From positions 33,508,385-33,572,384 of the forward strand of contig NC_056759.1 of the NCBI RefSeq assembly GCF_018687715.1: DNA of 64,000 nucleotides, written 5' to 3'. Source of the DNA: Carya illinoinensis (Eukaryota; Streptophyta; Magnoliopsida; Fagales; Juglandaceae). The notes beneath the pieces were generated by a model. The model saw only the letters and a list, made by a program, of their open reading frames with translations, searched no databases and was not told the DNA's origin. The translations under genes were made by a program, and so were the position numbers. Of the stretch, positions 1-11,964 are shown one piece after another (the first letter of the stretch is position 1; the number at the start of each line of letters is the position of its first letter).

Positions 1-69
1 GTTTCATGAGTAGGCTTTTCATTTTGGTATGTTAAAATGACATATTGATATGTGTTTCTGTTTTGGTAG

Positions 70-540
70 GTATGTTGTCTCCAGCATGCCAAAGATCTAT
101 CTTTGTATTATCGACAGGCATGTTGATGTTTGCAGCTAAAATATATCATATTCCTGATCTGAATGATTTCCTCAAGTCATCAGTTCCATATGATGTGAGT
201 TATGATTGTTTCATGCTTTCTGGGTGGGTGGTTGCATTAGGGCTTGGGGTGGTCTCTGTGCTTAAAACTGCTGATATTGATTGTTATCTAATAAAAAATT
301 TGTCTTCTACAAGTTCAGGTTGATCCTTATCTGGGTATTAATGATGACCTGCAAGTATATGTAAAGCCTCAGGCAGATATCAGAGAGTATGGATCTGTTG
401 CTGATAATCAACTCGCTGCATCATTGCTCTCTGAATTACGGAGCAAGGTATACAAATCTGACAATGTCATAATGGACATTTTAGTTCAGAGTCTGTCTAG
501 CATTATCGAGGTATGACATTTTATCCAGAACCCCCTCCCC

Positions 541-574
<34 letters not shown>

Positions 575-2693
575 CTGTCTGTTTCTGCTCGTTAAGCTGG
601 AGGCAGATGCCCTGACTGAGCAACTGTCAGAATTATTCACACCCGATGATGCATTCATGTTTGGCCCACAGTCAATACTTGAATTTGACCACAATCAAAT
701 GGTTCCCCATTCCAAGAAATCGTTGTCGTTTGATGGGGTATGCTCTTTATGATCATTTTAATACTATTTTAAGCGATGACCTTGCAAGGAGCTCATTGCT
801 TTCTGACAACTCTCCTCAGCTTTAGTTGGAAAAAAAAATTGATAGGTGAGTGTGTGGTATTGTTTAGATGCTATGTAAATATGTGGAAGTGATGAAGTTA
901 TATTCAGACATTAGCTCATCCTTGGAGAGGAAAGTAAACAAAGATGTTGCAGTACACCAACCCTACCATCTGCTTCTCATCGCAGTCAAATGGCCACTTC
1001 CAAGAAATCACTATTGTCACTATCTATTGTTTTTGTTTGCTTATGGTGTAGGATTTTCCAATGAATTCATTAGTTGAGGATGACGCAAGAAGTGAAGCAT
1101 CTGTTGCTGACCTATCTCGGTTTATACCCAAAATGCCATCTTCACCATCTATGCCTCATGTCATCAGCATTGGACAGCTTCTGGAATCGGTAACCTCCCC
1201 TTCTCTGTGTCTGCGAAAAGTGTATTTACAAGATGTTAAAACAAGGTTGTATTAACTTCCTGAATTTCCATAATATTATTTATGGAAAGACTAGTCTGAA
1301 AAAGGATCTATCAAATAAAAAATATTGGAAGTATCAAGACTGACTGACCTATCTGCTAAAATATTATGTATTGCAAATTGTTCAATGTGCGTTTGTTTAT
1401 TAGGCAATTTGTGTGATGATTCCTATATATCCTATGTGTAAAAGAGTTGGAAGTAATTTTTGTTGTTGGTTAGAAATAGTGTATCTTCATTTTAGTAATT
1501 GATGTGCAAGATTGAAACTCTAGTTAGGTATTTCTCAAGTATACTCCGTGTACTTGGGATTTGCCTACTATTATGAATAAAACTACTTGATTACCGATCA
1601 AAAAAAGTAATTGATGTGCAAGACACCTAGATCCGTCCATGAAAATTATTTGCCTACTAATTGATGGTGCTTTCAGGCACTTGAAGTAGCTGGGCAAGTG
1701 GCAGGAACATCGGTGACTACATCTCCCCTCTCGTACAACACCATGGCTAGCCAGTGTGAAGCCCTTGGCACGGGCACAAGGAAGAAACTCTCCAATTGGT
1801 TGGCTCATGAAAATCACCAAAGTAGGGTGGTTGACAAATCGTTTCCTGCATTTCTTGCAGATGGACACTTGGCACTCAAAAAGGTTAGCCTTCTACACAA
1901 CATGTTAACTCGCTTTGGACTTTCCACATAAATCCCAGAATGTATTATTATAAAGGGAAATTCATATAGAAACATCTTGTGTTTATCTTCAATTTGATAT
2001 TAAGGCCCAAGTTTTGACTTGATGCTCTCCAGACTCAATTTATGATCAGTTTTTTCTTAAAATTTTCTTTTCTTAATTTTCTTTCATTTTTTTTAATCTT
2101 TTGGATTTACCAAAATTTACAGGTCCATGTTTTCTTTCTTTGTTTTTTCTTTTATCTTTGTTATTTTTGGTTTTTGCTATTTTTTACAAGTTAGACTCCA
2201 CGAATACCTGATGGTTTTTTTACCTTTTTTTTTTTTTTTTTTTTTAAATATTTTGGTTTAGCTATTTTTATACCTTAGTGGTTTCTTATATACTTTAAGT
2301 TCTACTCATTAATGCTTTCTTTCCTTACCCTTTCATTTTTTATTTTTAGTCGTTATAGTTGATGGAATGCTTGACGAAGACAAGGTTACGAGAATCTTGA
2401 ATTTAGTAATTTGGAAGGTTAAATAGTTGCAAATAACTTTCTTGACACCTATTAAAAAATAGTTGCAAATAACTTGGTATTAATCATTTGAACTTTGCGA
2501 CAACAGTTTCTAGGTTGTCAGTTATTTTCTGTTAATACCGTTCTTTATCAATTTTATCATGTAGATAACAAGTAGCATTGGCTCCCCTGCTCAGGGAAAT
2601 GTGTTGCCACAGGACCCATGGTTGGCAATGAGGCTGCCTCCTGCCAGCCCATTTGACAACTTCCTCAAGGCAGCTGGATCAGCTGGGTGTTAG
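70..2693 (+). CDS. EFR3 / SEMI-ROLLED LEAF 2-like protein, last six exons (5' part outside window)
   Basis: Exons read 70-194, 319-510, 597-737, 1052-1189, 1677-1883 and 2565-2693 (TAG), every junction GT/AG and in frame after the first. They give about 309 C-terminal residues with landmarks of the plant SRL2/EFR3 family: QRSIFVLSTGMLMFAAK, SVPYDVDPYL, ELFTPDDAFMFG, SRFIPKMPSSPSMPHV, QLLESALEVAGQVAG, MASQCEALGTGTRKKLS and the conserved end PPASPFDNFLKAAGSAG. In the known family (rice SRL2, Arabidopsis EFOP proteins) these are armadillo/HEAT-type scaffolds thought to anchor a phosphatidylinositol 4-kinase complex at the plasma membrane; SRL2 affects leaf rolling. That role is family inference. 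The N-terminal anchor lies left of the window. Two introns carry insertions (a CT microsatellite next to an acceptor site and a LINE tail). No coding break is seen, so the gene looks functional. Confidence 0.88.
541..571 (+). repeat. (CT)n microsatellite at an intron acceptor
   Basis: A pure CT run lies in the intron 511-596 of the EFR3-like gene, just before the acceptor at 595-596. It serves as or overlaps the polypyrimidine tract, so its length could affect splicing. Confidence 0.8.
1512..1605 (+). mobile_element. 5'-truncated LINE 3' tail in an intron, 18-bp TSD
   Basis: The 18-bp direct repeat agtaattgatgtgcaaga occurs at 1494-1511 and again at 1606-1623. Between the copies lies a 94-bp insert ending in an A-run, containing the phrase tgtacttgggatttgcct and an AATAAA-like site. 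The same type of 3' end is seen at 25,560-25,650 and about 26,000-26,090. Perfect TSD plus A-tail means target-primed reverse transcription of an L1-type element, here in the intron 1190-1676. Confidence 0.8.
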
Positions 2694-4719
2694 AAGAGAA
2701 GCCACACATTCTTTCTGGTGCTAGTTATCTTGTAAAAGTCTTAGGCAGCAATTAGGATTAGTATCTTAACCTTTGATTTAAACTCAGATCATTTGTGGGC
2801 TTCCATGTCAGTTCATTAATTCTTGTATGCACAATGTACTCTTTGTTCTTAAAATGTGTTAGTGCAGCATAGCTTGTGAGCTTCCATGTCAGTTTATTAA
2901 TCCTTGTTTGTGTCATTTCTCCTTGTACTCGCTTTGTTTGCGCAGCATAGTTTGTGGTATTTAGTTTCTTATTGGATTTAGATTTCCAACAATTTTCTGA
3001 TCCAAACACCTCAAAAACTTGGGGAGAGAGAGAGAGACAGACATAGCAAGTGGACTGCTGTATTAAACGTCAGCAATATAGTAGAGTTTACATATTGTCT
3101 ATATCGAATTGTAGAAAGTATTTATGTTAAAAAATTATAGGAGATCTCGATGCTTCTCTTTCCCTAATTGTGTATAATCTCATGTGTGGTGTAGGGATGA
3201 TAAGTAGAATTTTTCTATGCTAAATTACTAATAGCAGTATCTTGGTGGGGGCAAGAAGCAATTGATAGCCTAGGCATTTTCGCTCGACTTGCATAGATCG
3301 GGTGATATAACCGGAGAACCATACAATCGAGGGCTAGTAGTACTGTTCATCCAGACCAAATTCAAAACTTCTGACCTGACCGTAAACTGTTCCGTTTCCA
3401 AAATAAGGATTTCCGACCTGATTTTATTTAAGAGTGCAATTCTATTTTAATAGAGAAATTTTATTTGCAGTATTCACTTGAAGTATGTGCAGGCTATTTA
3501 TTAAAGGAGAAAAAAATATTATTTTAAGAAGGATATTTTAGTCATTTTAAAAAATATTAAAGATAAAATTGCTTATGTCTTTATTGCAGTCGTAACATTG
3601 CTCATATATATATATATACTAGTTCAGAAGTACTTGCAAAGTACGTTTGTTTAGTTGGGTTAAACATGTTTTTAGAAAAAATAATATAATTTTTTATATA
3701 TAAAAAAAAGCTTGATTAATGAATAATTTAATGTAGAGACAAAAAGAAAAAAAAAAAAACTTTGTAAATATCTTTATCATTAGATAATGGTACGTCAGTA
3801 AGTATAATAATTATATATTTAGATACATTAAAAAATAAAAAGATTAATTCAAAATTAAAGTTAAGATATATTAAAATAAAATAGACAAATATTATGAAAG
3901 GGAAACGTGTGAGAGGGTAGATTTGAGAGGGGTAGGTAGAGAGGCAGACATCGGAGAGTGAGAGAGAGGTTCGAGATGAGAGGAGAGAGAGAATCTGAAA
4001 TGTGAGAGAGGTAAAAAAAGACAATTATATCCTTAAAACAAAAAATTAATGGACTTAATTACAATACAAACATACTTGATAGAAAAACAAGAAAAGTTAA
4101 CAGAAAAAAAGTATTGTAGCAGTTAGATAGCTACTTATTATTATAATAATATATATATATATATTTTCATGTTTTTTGTGAAGATGAAGATTATAAAGGA
4201 AGGATATCATCAACTAAATTAAATTTTTATAGCCAATTGTCAGCAGATGCAGACCGTTTCTTATTGAACTGATTTGAGTTAAAGAGTTGAAGTGAAAATA
4301 AGTAGCGTGCAAAGGCGGCACTCCTATATATTTGCCAATGTTGTTGTCAAGCCTCAGTGAACCTGTTCAAAGCTTTCACAGAAGCCTTTCCTTTTAGGTC
4401 CAGGAACTATGAAAATGTAAAACTTAACTAAGCAAGAAGATAAAAGAATGTAATAACACTAGTTCTTGCAATATATATATTGCTAGCCTCCATAGCATGT
4501 GAACCTTTTCTAGTAACTGGAGGAAAATTCAGAAACACATGGAACTTATTTTTTCTAAATTTAAAGATGCAACAACACGAAATAAAAACATGCTTAAAGA
4601 GGGTAAACTTGTTAGACATGCACGAAACATGTGAGAAAAGCCATTACAGGACTCAATACCCATGTATGTAGATGGAGGGTATTGTAGACACACATCTTGG
4701 AGAAAGAAAGATAACTAGT
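2694..4719. other. 3' flank of the EFR3-like gene and AT-rich intergenic DNA
   Basis: No coding region is supportable. The first few hundred bases are probably 3' UTR. The stretch about 3461-3606 is a dispersed AT-rich repeat whose reverse-complement relative is at about 36,440-36,610. GA-rich segments at 3027-3042 and 3900-4015 and TA runs near 3605 and 4150 are simple sequence. Short frames here lack family resemblance. Confidence 0.6.
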
Positions 4720-5682
4720 CTAGGAGAGTTGCTCCTCAAGGGCTAGATCCTCAATCATGTTCCCATGGTTGAAAGGATTGAATGCTTGGATTTCAGAACA
4801 CTTGCTAGGCAGTACTATGGGGCCAAGACCCTTCTTCTGCTCAAGTGAGTGTGTAGTCATGGGATATTTACGTGCAATCACAACCGAATTAATAACCTCA
4901 TCAGTTGGATGAAACACTGAAAGAACCTCAAATCCACGAAGATCGGACGGATCAACCACCGGATAGAGAAAAGCCCTAGCACCATGTGCACTCCTTAGCA
5001 TCAAAAGAGCTCCTGGCGCCATGTACTTGGCTAAATGATCTATGACTCGGACCTTGTCCTCCTTGTCCATGCCCACTAGAGCTGCCAAGAAAACAACGTC
5101 AAAATCTTTCAAAGCAGTTGTTACATTCATTATATCAGTCGTATGGAAGAACATTCTTTTTGACAAGTCAGGATCGGATGAAACTAAACTAACAGCCTTT
5201 GAATTGGCTAAGGGGTCAATATCATAATTGTGAAAGGTGGAGGAGGTGAGGTGATTAGATGCCAAGATAATAGATGTAAGGGGAAGGGAACCAGAGCCCA
5301 CAAAGGCAATTTTGCTAGGGACATTTTGAGTGCAGTGTTGGGAAAGGATGTTGAACTCAAGGAGGCTAAGCTTGAGGTAATTAGAATGGTAAGGAAAGAT
5401 ATCAAGATGGTCAAGTGGTTTCTGATATGAGCCCAAAATGGTAGAGTAATGGCTCTCCAAAAGTCCCTCAGCCTCCCCACAAAGCTTAATCAGCTTTGAC
5501 CTGATTTCTTGCACCCTTTTGCACAGCTTGGTTACATCAATTGGAGTTGGTGGCATGCATGTGAACACTAGTTGTGTGAAGAGCATGTTGACATCTTTGG
5601 CGGGTTTGAGACTCTCGAGGTTTGAGATTTGCTCAAATAAATTGCAGACTTGTTGAACCAAAGGCTCTCCCTGGCAACCCAT
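4720..5682 (-). CDS. NAS: nicotianamine synthase
   Basis: Single-exon, 320 aa when started at the MGCQGEPLVQ methionine (5680-5682). An upstream in-frame Met would add 11 residues, but family members normally start MGCQ. The enzyme joins three S-adenosyl-methionine aminobutyl groups into nicotianamine, the Fe/Zn/Cu/Ni chelator used for phloem and intercellular metal transport. Family signs: LESLKPAKDVNMLFTQLV (res 22-39), PPTPIDVTKLC (44-54), a Rossmann-like SAM-binding core with FVGSGSLPLTS (127-137), YDIDPLANSKAV (153-164), HTTDIMNV (180-187), FLAALVGMDKEDK (198-210), and MAPGALLMLRSAHGARAFLYP (221-241). LL (74-75) and YSTI (79-82) resemble the trafficking motifs reported in rice NAS2. Length and lack of introns match the family. 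The gene is complete, with no break. The paralogue number cannot be told from the sequence. Confidence 0.96.
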   Translation of the reverse strand: MGCQGEPLVQQVCNLFEQISNLESLKPAKDVNMLFTQLVFTCMPPTPIDVTKLCKRVQEIRSKLIKLCGEAEGLLESHYSTILGSYQKPLDHLDIFPYHSNYLKLSLLEFNILSQHCTQNVPSKIAFVGSGSLPLTSIILASNHLTSSTFHNYDIDPLANSKAVSLVSSDPDLSKRMFFHTTDIMNVTTALKDFDVVFLAALVGMDKEDKVRVIDHLAKYMAPGALLMLRSAHGARAFLYPVVDPSDLRGFEVLSVFHPTDEVINSVVIARKYPMTTHSLEQKKGLGPIVLPSKCSEIQAFNPFNHGNMIEDLALEEQLS

Positions 5683-5785
5683 GTCGACACCACGAGGTAA
5701 TAGCAGAGGCTGCAATCCAAGAAGGATAATTGAGTTATGATAAAAACTAGAGAACCAGTTACAACATCTTGTCCTCTGAGGGAGT

Positions 5786-5797
5786 CATTATTTATGG
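5786..5797 (-). promoter_or_regulatory. TATA-like box of the nicotianamine synthase gene
   Basis: On the minus strand the sequence reads CATAAATAATGA about 105-115 bp upstream of the ATG, a plausible TATA position with a 5' UTR of about 75 bp. Further up (about 5811-5817) is an E-box CATGTG, the site class bound by the bHLH factors of iron-deficiency responses. Position only; no transcript evidence. Confidence 0.35.
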
Positions 5798-5904
5798 GCG
5801 GTGGTTGGGCCCACATGGCACAGAGGATTTGCCTTGATATTTACATTCTCTGATGAGATAACGTTTACTAGAATTATGTTAAAATTCCTGTTACGTAAAT
5901 TTAT

Positions 5905-6490
5905 TTTTGCATATATTTTATGGGTTCGATTGATGTGATTGGTTAAAATAATTATTTTATATTAAAAAATTGATAAATTTAATTATATTAATAAAATATA
6001 TAAAAAATATATAAAAAGAACTGTACAGAATTTTTGTTATATTCTTCATCAATTATTAAAGAAACTATTATCAATTAAAATAACAAATTAAGTGTTAATA
6101 TATAATGTCATGTCAACACAATAAGACGAGAAAAGAAACGAACGCATAGTATATAAGATGTCATTATAACTTTACGTGTCTATATTTCTTAAAAAACTTA
6201 TTCTCAAACTGATATATAGAATACATCTATTAAAATGATTATGTGACATAATTTAATTTTAAAGATAAATTTTAAAATTTTAATTTTACAAATTAAATTT
6301 TATCATTTAAATTATTTGAACGGTATACTCTACATATCAACTTAAAAATAATATAAGTCATATATATATATATATTTTATTTTAAAAATATATTTTAAAA
6401 TTTAAATTTTACGAATCAAATCTTCCTATTTAAATTATTTAAACAGTATTTTCTACGCATCAACTTAAAAATAATATAATTCCTATTTTT
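5905..6490. repeat. AT-rich dispersed repeats upstream of NAS
   Basis: About 5905-6045 is a repeat with a partner at 30,475-30,630 (shared core ggttaaaataattattttat / gattaaaataattattttat). About 6235-6490 is an imperfect tandem pair, period near 125 bp, each containing catcaacttaaaaataatat or tatcaacttaaaaataatat. No gene is visible. Confidence 0.55.
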
Positions 6491-6780
6491 TTCAATCCTT
6501 AGTTTTAAATAAAAATTTGATAGAATATCGTTCATAATTATCAGCATCACTCCGTTCACACTAGCTGGCCAAGAGCCAATTGAATTAAAATACCAAGACC
6601 CCCACGTCCGCCGGATTAGCTAATGATTGTCATGAAAACTTGTTCAAACATAAATTTACGCAGTTTACGTACACTCTAATTGCTCTTCCTTGGCTCACAA
6701 GTCACATGTCTCGAATCCTTTCATATTACCTTCGTTTATATGTACATGGTGCTAATTGGTTTATTAGTGTTTAGAGCAAC

Positions 6781-6997
6781 TAAGGCCTAGTTTGAATAGT
6801 AAGATGAGATGTAATTATTTTATATGAAAGTTAAAAGTCGTATAAAATATTATTAGAATATTAATTTTTAATATTATTATTATTTTGAAATATGAAAAAG
6901 TTGAATTATTTATTATATTTTGTATCAAAATTTGAAAAAATTGTAATGATAAGATGAGATGAGTTGAAACCATTTTTATATCCAAACTAAGCCTAAA
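6781..6997. mobile_element. MITE, GAGATGAGATG family (copy 1)
   Basis: Ends are imperfect inverted repeats: taaggcctagtttgaat at the left and atccaaactaagcctaa at the right. Next to them are aagatgagatg (left) and agatgagatgagttgaaacc (right), around an AT-rich core with the palindromic tattattagaata. The same structure recurs at 31,064-31,288, which supports a non-autonomous DNA transposon. Confidence 0.7.
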
Positions 6998-7675
6998 TTC
7001 TCAACGACTACGTTCTTATTTTTTCAAAAAAATAAGAAAGTAGGTATTGTGAGTTAAATTTTACTACATACAAGCAAAATCGCGTACTAATCTGCGTACC
7101 AATACTGATTCTTTAATACTTAAAAATTAAATTAGCACTGTTTTTAATAAAATTTACTTTTTGACCAATCACAATAAATTGGTGCACATATTAGTGCATA
7201 AGTATGCTTGCAACTAAACTTTTCCTTGTGAATTTTTTTTATCAAAACGCTAAGGTCCAGAATAGAATATATAAACACATAAAATTGATCTTATAACATT
7301 TAATACTATGATTTGTAAAATCCACGTAAATAACAATAATTATTAATTATATGATAAATTTTGAGCATGTATCCCTTTTTCACATAATCTAGGTAATAAA
7401 ACTTAGGACAAAAACTTCAAGAGATTCTAATCTATATCTAAATAAAAACCCTAAACAAGTGCGTCGTGATAGAATGCAAATACTAAATGTATACCATCTT
7501 TTACTTTAACACTAGGGTTTTATTTTTCCTTATATTTTTCTTTTTTAGGGCTTCTTTGATTGTACTATGAATCATAGAGGGTGGACACTTTTCAAAAGCT
7601 AAAAAGGTCGATGGCCTCCATAATGTTGACACTTCCACGTCTTGAAACTTTTTATTTTTATTTTTTTAACTTAAG

Positions 7676-7940
7676 ATTTATGCTATGTTTAGATGTTGAA
7701 ATAAATTGAATTGAATTTACTTAAGTTGTGAATAATAGAATTTTGTGAGTCTCATTGAGATGTGTTGAACTTTTTTATATTGAGATGTATTTAACTTTTT
7801 AGGTTGAAACAATAAAATGTATGAAGTAAGTTGATACGAGTTTAACCTATTTATGGAAAGTTAAAAAAAGTAATGGGTCCTATCAATAATTGATTTGAAA
7901 TAAGTTGAATTTGATTTAACAACCAAACACAACCTTAGAA
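7676..7940. mobile_element. MITE-like element with TGTTTAGATGTTG ends
   Basis: The left end tatgtttagatgttgaaa pairs with the right end tttaacaaccaaacacaa as an imperfect inverted repeat, around an AT-rich core containing gttgaac and agttgaat motifs. It is related to the larger elements ending caaacggggtct at about 31,925-32,242 and 34,850-35,186. Confidence 0.55.
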
Positions 7941-8084
7941 TGTCAAATTTCTCCCTTCTTTAATTCGATATTGCAATTATAGTTTTATTTCTTTTTATTT
8001 ATTTTTTTGAGACTTTTCCCTCAACTTCAACAGCATAACCGAAATACATAATTCCTTGTGGGTAGTGCGAAATACAATTGGATA

Positions 8085-8250
8085 CTTTCACCCTACGTTT
8101 GAATATTAATGTGATTTTAGATGATTTATGAATAATAATAATAAAAAAAATAACGAATAATTTATAAATAATAATAAATTATTTGTGAATAATAATAAAA
8201 TAATCTAGGTGAGACTACTTCACTAACCAAACACAGCCTAAACACAGCCT
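8085..8250. mobile_element. MITE-like element with (AATAAT)-rich core
   Basis: The left end ccctacgtttgaatattaa pairs imperfectly with the right end ttcactaaccaaacacagcc. The core is made of attatt/aataat palindromic stretches. It resembles a third small non-autonomous family. Confidence 0.45.
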
Positions 8251-8939
8251 ATGCAATCTTTGGAGTGAACTATTGATTTGGGAATTGTGGGGGTAGACTA
8301 GTATTCAACATGTTATATATTTTCTTTTCAAGAGCTAGGACTCGAAGAAGAAGCCATACAAGTTATATCTATTTATCGTTCTTTTAATCATTATCCTCTT
8401 ATATCTACTAATATTATATCATATGATTTTTCATTTTGAAACTGTCATTTCATTTATCTTTTGATCAATAGTTAACACCATATTATCCTTAAAATAACGA
8501 TTAAAACGATGATGAATAACATTTTTCAAATGTCAAATACAAGTTATAATAGATATATTGATGCTTTTCCCAAGATTCCATAATAGCATACGTCTATTGT
8601 TTTCCCAAATAGCACCCACTGAGGGATATAAACAGGATAGATGTTGACATTACGGTACATTTTATTAGGTCATGGTATTACATATTTTTGTTCCATCTCT
8701 CTTGTGGCCGGAAAAAAGGGATGATACATATATAATATGATAATTAATATTACAAGTACCTTTTGACAAATTTGGCCAACTCCCACTTCCAACAAGAGGA
8801 CTAACGCGAGAACTCGACATTGAAGTTGGGTTTTCTTTGATCCATGCATTGTCAAACTTCAAGAGGTGGGGCTATATATGAAGGAAAATGACTTTGTGTG
8901 AAAAGAAGGAAAATGAATCATTTCGGTTCACATTATTTT

Positions 8940-9265
8940 AAAGAGAGTTTATAAGTATTTGATAGTTGTAAGTGTCGTGTAATTATTTTGAAAAAAATAA
9001 ATAATTATAGGACACATATGAAAAGAAATTAATTTTTTAATAATAAATTTTATTATTTTTTAAAATAATTACACAGTATTTATATGAGAAATAATATTTG
9101 CAGTCGTGGTTGTGTAAGTGCAGCGTAATTTTTTTGAAAAAAATGAATTAATATGGAACCCACATGAAAAAAAAAAAACTAACTTTTTAATCATAAACCC
9201 TATTCTTTTTCAAAATAATTACACAATATTTACATATTCTACTATTGTAAATAATATTACTCATA
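8940..9265. mobile_element. two adjacent copies of one AT-rich MITE family
   Basis: Copy 1 (about 8945-9085) and copy 2 (about 9090-9275) share the order gttgtaagtg/gttgtgtaagtg, gtaatt, ttttgaaaaaaat, aactttttaat or aattttttaat, and caaaataattacacaatattta. The outer bases gagaaataatatttgcagt and actattgtaaataatatta form an inverted pair. Related stretches lie at about 27,350-27,670 and 27,895-27,975. Confidence 0.5.
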
Positions 9266-9275
9266 TTTATATATT

Positions 9276-10780
9276 CTATAATTATATATATCATCACTCA
9301 AATACTTTATATGTATAGCAAAAACAAAAAGAAAAGGAGAAAAAGATAGGGGGTTTGTACTTAGTAGGGGCACCCTAATCAAACCTGATGGTGGGACCAT
9401 AGAAGTATGGCACATTCGTTGGCTATCAGTAAAGTCATATTAACAGTAGCCATTTTGAAAATGGGGAGTGTGGCAACCACACGACACCGTGTGCCTCACA
9501 CCTGCCACTGAAAGTGATGGCCCATCTCTTCTGTACGCTAGTCTATCACACCACCATTCATCTTTTACCTTGGGGCCCGAATTGGTCCCTCTTCCCTTTT
9601 ATCTTCTATTTATGTGGGATAAGGACCTTACCATTATTTTCTCTTTCCTACGTATTCTAATCTCCAAAGAAATCAGACACCCAATGTGAACGTTTAAGAT
9701 TCTTTTGCCTTCTTGTCTAAATTTAGAATTTCACGTAAAGAAGAGATAGGTAGATGATGTAACTTAATATATAAGAATAATAATCCACTTAATGTGTACA
9801 TCTTTCATACTTAGAAAGATCTTTTACGAGAGGGTGGTTACGCACACTTTAACACAACCATTCAACCTAATGAGTAGTACTATTTAAAAATTCTTACACC
9901 AAACATTATTTACGTTGCATAATTTGATTTTTAAGTTTAAATTTTAAAATTTATTTTTCAAATCAAAATATATCACGTAGATTATGTGTATTGTAAAATC
10001 TCAAATTAATTTATTCCACCCTATAATCCAAGAAATTGGACTTCCATGCCCGCTTGTTAAAACAACTAGGCCCAGTGTCAGTGGTCCTTGTTATGCCGCC
10101 TTTATCAAAATTCATTGGGCCTGCGTGTGTTACTGGAGCATCATAAAACTGAACCATTGGCTACCCAAAAGTGAGTGGATTCGGCATACATCTGACTAGT
10201 TTGATCCAGGATGATCCTCCTCCTCTATCTCTTCTAACCAATAAAAATAATGTAGAATGGCCTAAAATTGGGCAATCGCAGCTGCAATCACAGCTCAAAG
10301 TTTCAAATCATGCCCCGATTCTTGGCTGTGAAGCTTCACTCATCACCTACATTCTGCAAGCTCTCCTGCACCATCAATCCACGTAACTAAATGAATGTTA
10401 CTTTTCCCCTTCCTTCAATTAAACCCAAAAACTAGGGGAGACATATGGGAGGGAAGACACCCCTCCTAAAACCAGCACGTCATAAAGGATCAATGAATCC
10501 GCATTTCACTATATAAAAAGTTACCATATACCAAAGCTCCATCATTTTTCAAGAGGCTCAGTGCATAAACAAACATCTTTTGGATAGACAACTCCCAAGT
10601 GTTAATTACGAGATGCAAACTAAGCATGTTCAGCTAAACGACTTCCCATAGAATTACAAGACAGTTGCAGGACAAGATTACACATGGGGTTTATGCACAG
10701 ATTTTGAACAAGTCGCAAAAAGTATGGATTATAATGAAACTATAGGCAATAGACTTCGAAGAAAAGAATGGTAAATGATC
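9276..10780. other. intergenic, nothing recognisable
   Basis: Less AT-rich than the neighbouring DNA, with short open frames at 9468-9689 and 9984-10,386, but none shows family resemblance, splice structure or start context. The last few hundred bases are likely the 3' UTR of the minus-strand gene that stops at 10,781. Confidence 0.5.
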
Positions 10781-11922
10781 CTACAGTTCCGAATCTTCAT
10801 ATGCTTCAGAGCTCTCATAAGCAGGAGTTTCATAAGCATTGAAGTTTTCAGACTCTTCAGTACTCATGTACGATGGAGCCTCATAAGCAGGAGTTTCAAC
10901 AGCTTCGGAATTTTCGTAAGCTGGCATTTCACGAACTACATTTTCTTCACTCTGAACAAATTGAAGCAAGTAATGAACTCCATTAACCACATCATATACC
11001 ATAATTCCTATCCTACCTCCAACCCAACTGCCCAATTCACTTCCCGCAAGATAGCCAATCTTCCCTAGTCTTTGCTCTCCTAGGAAACCACCTGCATAGG
11101 TCCCAAACAATGTTCCAGTGCCTCTGAGGAACCCTTCTGTAAGTGTACCACCATAATATATTGCTTCAAAAAAGTCCCATCCAGAAGAGATAATGGGGCC
11201 TATTATGCGTTTGGCTTGCCGGGTCACCAACTTTGCCGCCTTTGCACCTTCTTTCTGTGCTTGTTTGGCAGCATCTTTAGCAGACATTCCCTGTGACAAT
11301 GCATCAACTAAAGCAGCCTCAATTGCAGAATGCCTCGCCTTTTCAACATGAGCAGCTCTGATGTTGTAGAAGTACAGCTTCACACCCTCCTTCACAGCAC
11401 AAGCTACAGATCCAGAGCCCATGTCAAAACAGTTCAAGAACGTAAACTTTCCACTCTGAGATGACGCTTCTTCCCCAACCAGCTGCCGACATTTTTCAGC
11501 TATAAAAAGTAAAAGCAAGGTAAACTTTCTATATCTCTATTGGAACAAGATGCATAGAACAGGAAAACTAAGTGAAGATAAGTAAAAATACACAATTAAA
11601 AATTACAGAAGCAATTTAAAGTTAAAATCAAACACCATTTCTATATTTTTTTAATAAGTAATCAAAGTTTATTGATCCTCATAATTAGGCAAGGCCCAAA
11701 TACACAGGTAGTGTACAAGAGAGATATAGCTAATTACAGCCTACTAGGAAAGAAGGAAGCATACATTTCTATATTTGGGTATTCGTAAATATTGTTTAAA
11801 CACCCTTGGGTTGAAAGCTCAGCTCTCTTTTCAAGGAAAAAAAATAATAGGGAAAATCAAAAACTTCAAATCTATCTCAAAAGTGTCACCAAAAACAAAA
11901 TGTAAGAGATTATTTTAAAATT

Positions 11923-11964
<42 letters not shown>

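Noticed and set aside
5042..5480. Open frames on both strands overlapping the NAS gene
   Set aside because: They are antisense or shifted shadows of the nicotianamine synthase frame, without family resemblance.
9468..10386. Possible small genes in the intergenic region
   Set aside because: Short frames, no recognisable domain, no splice signals or conserved text.
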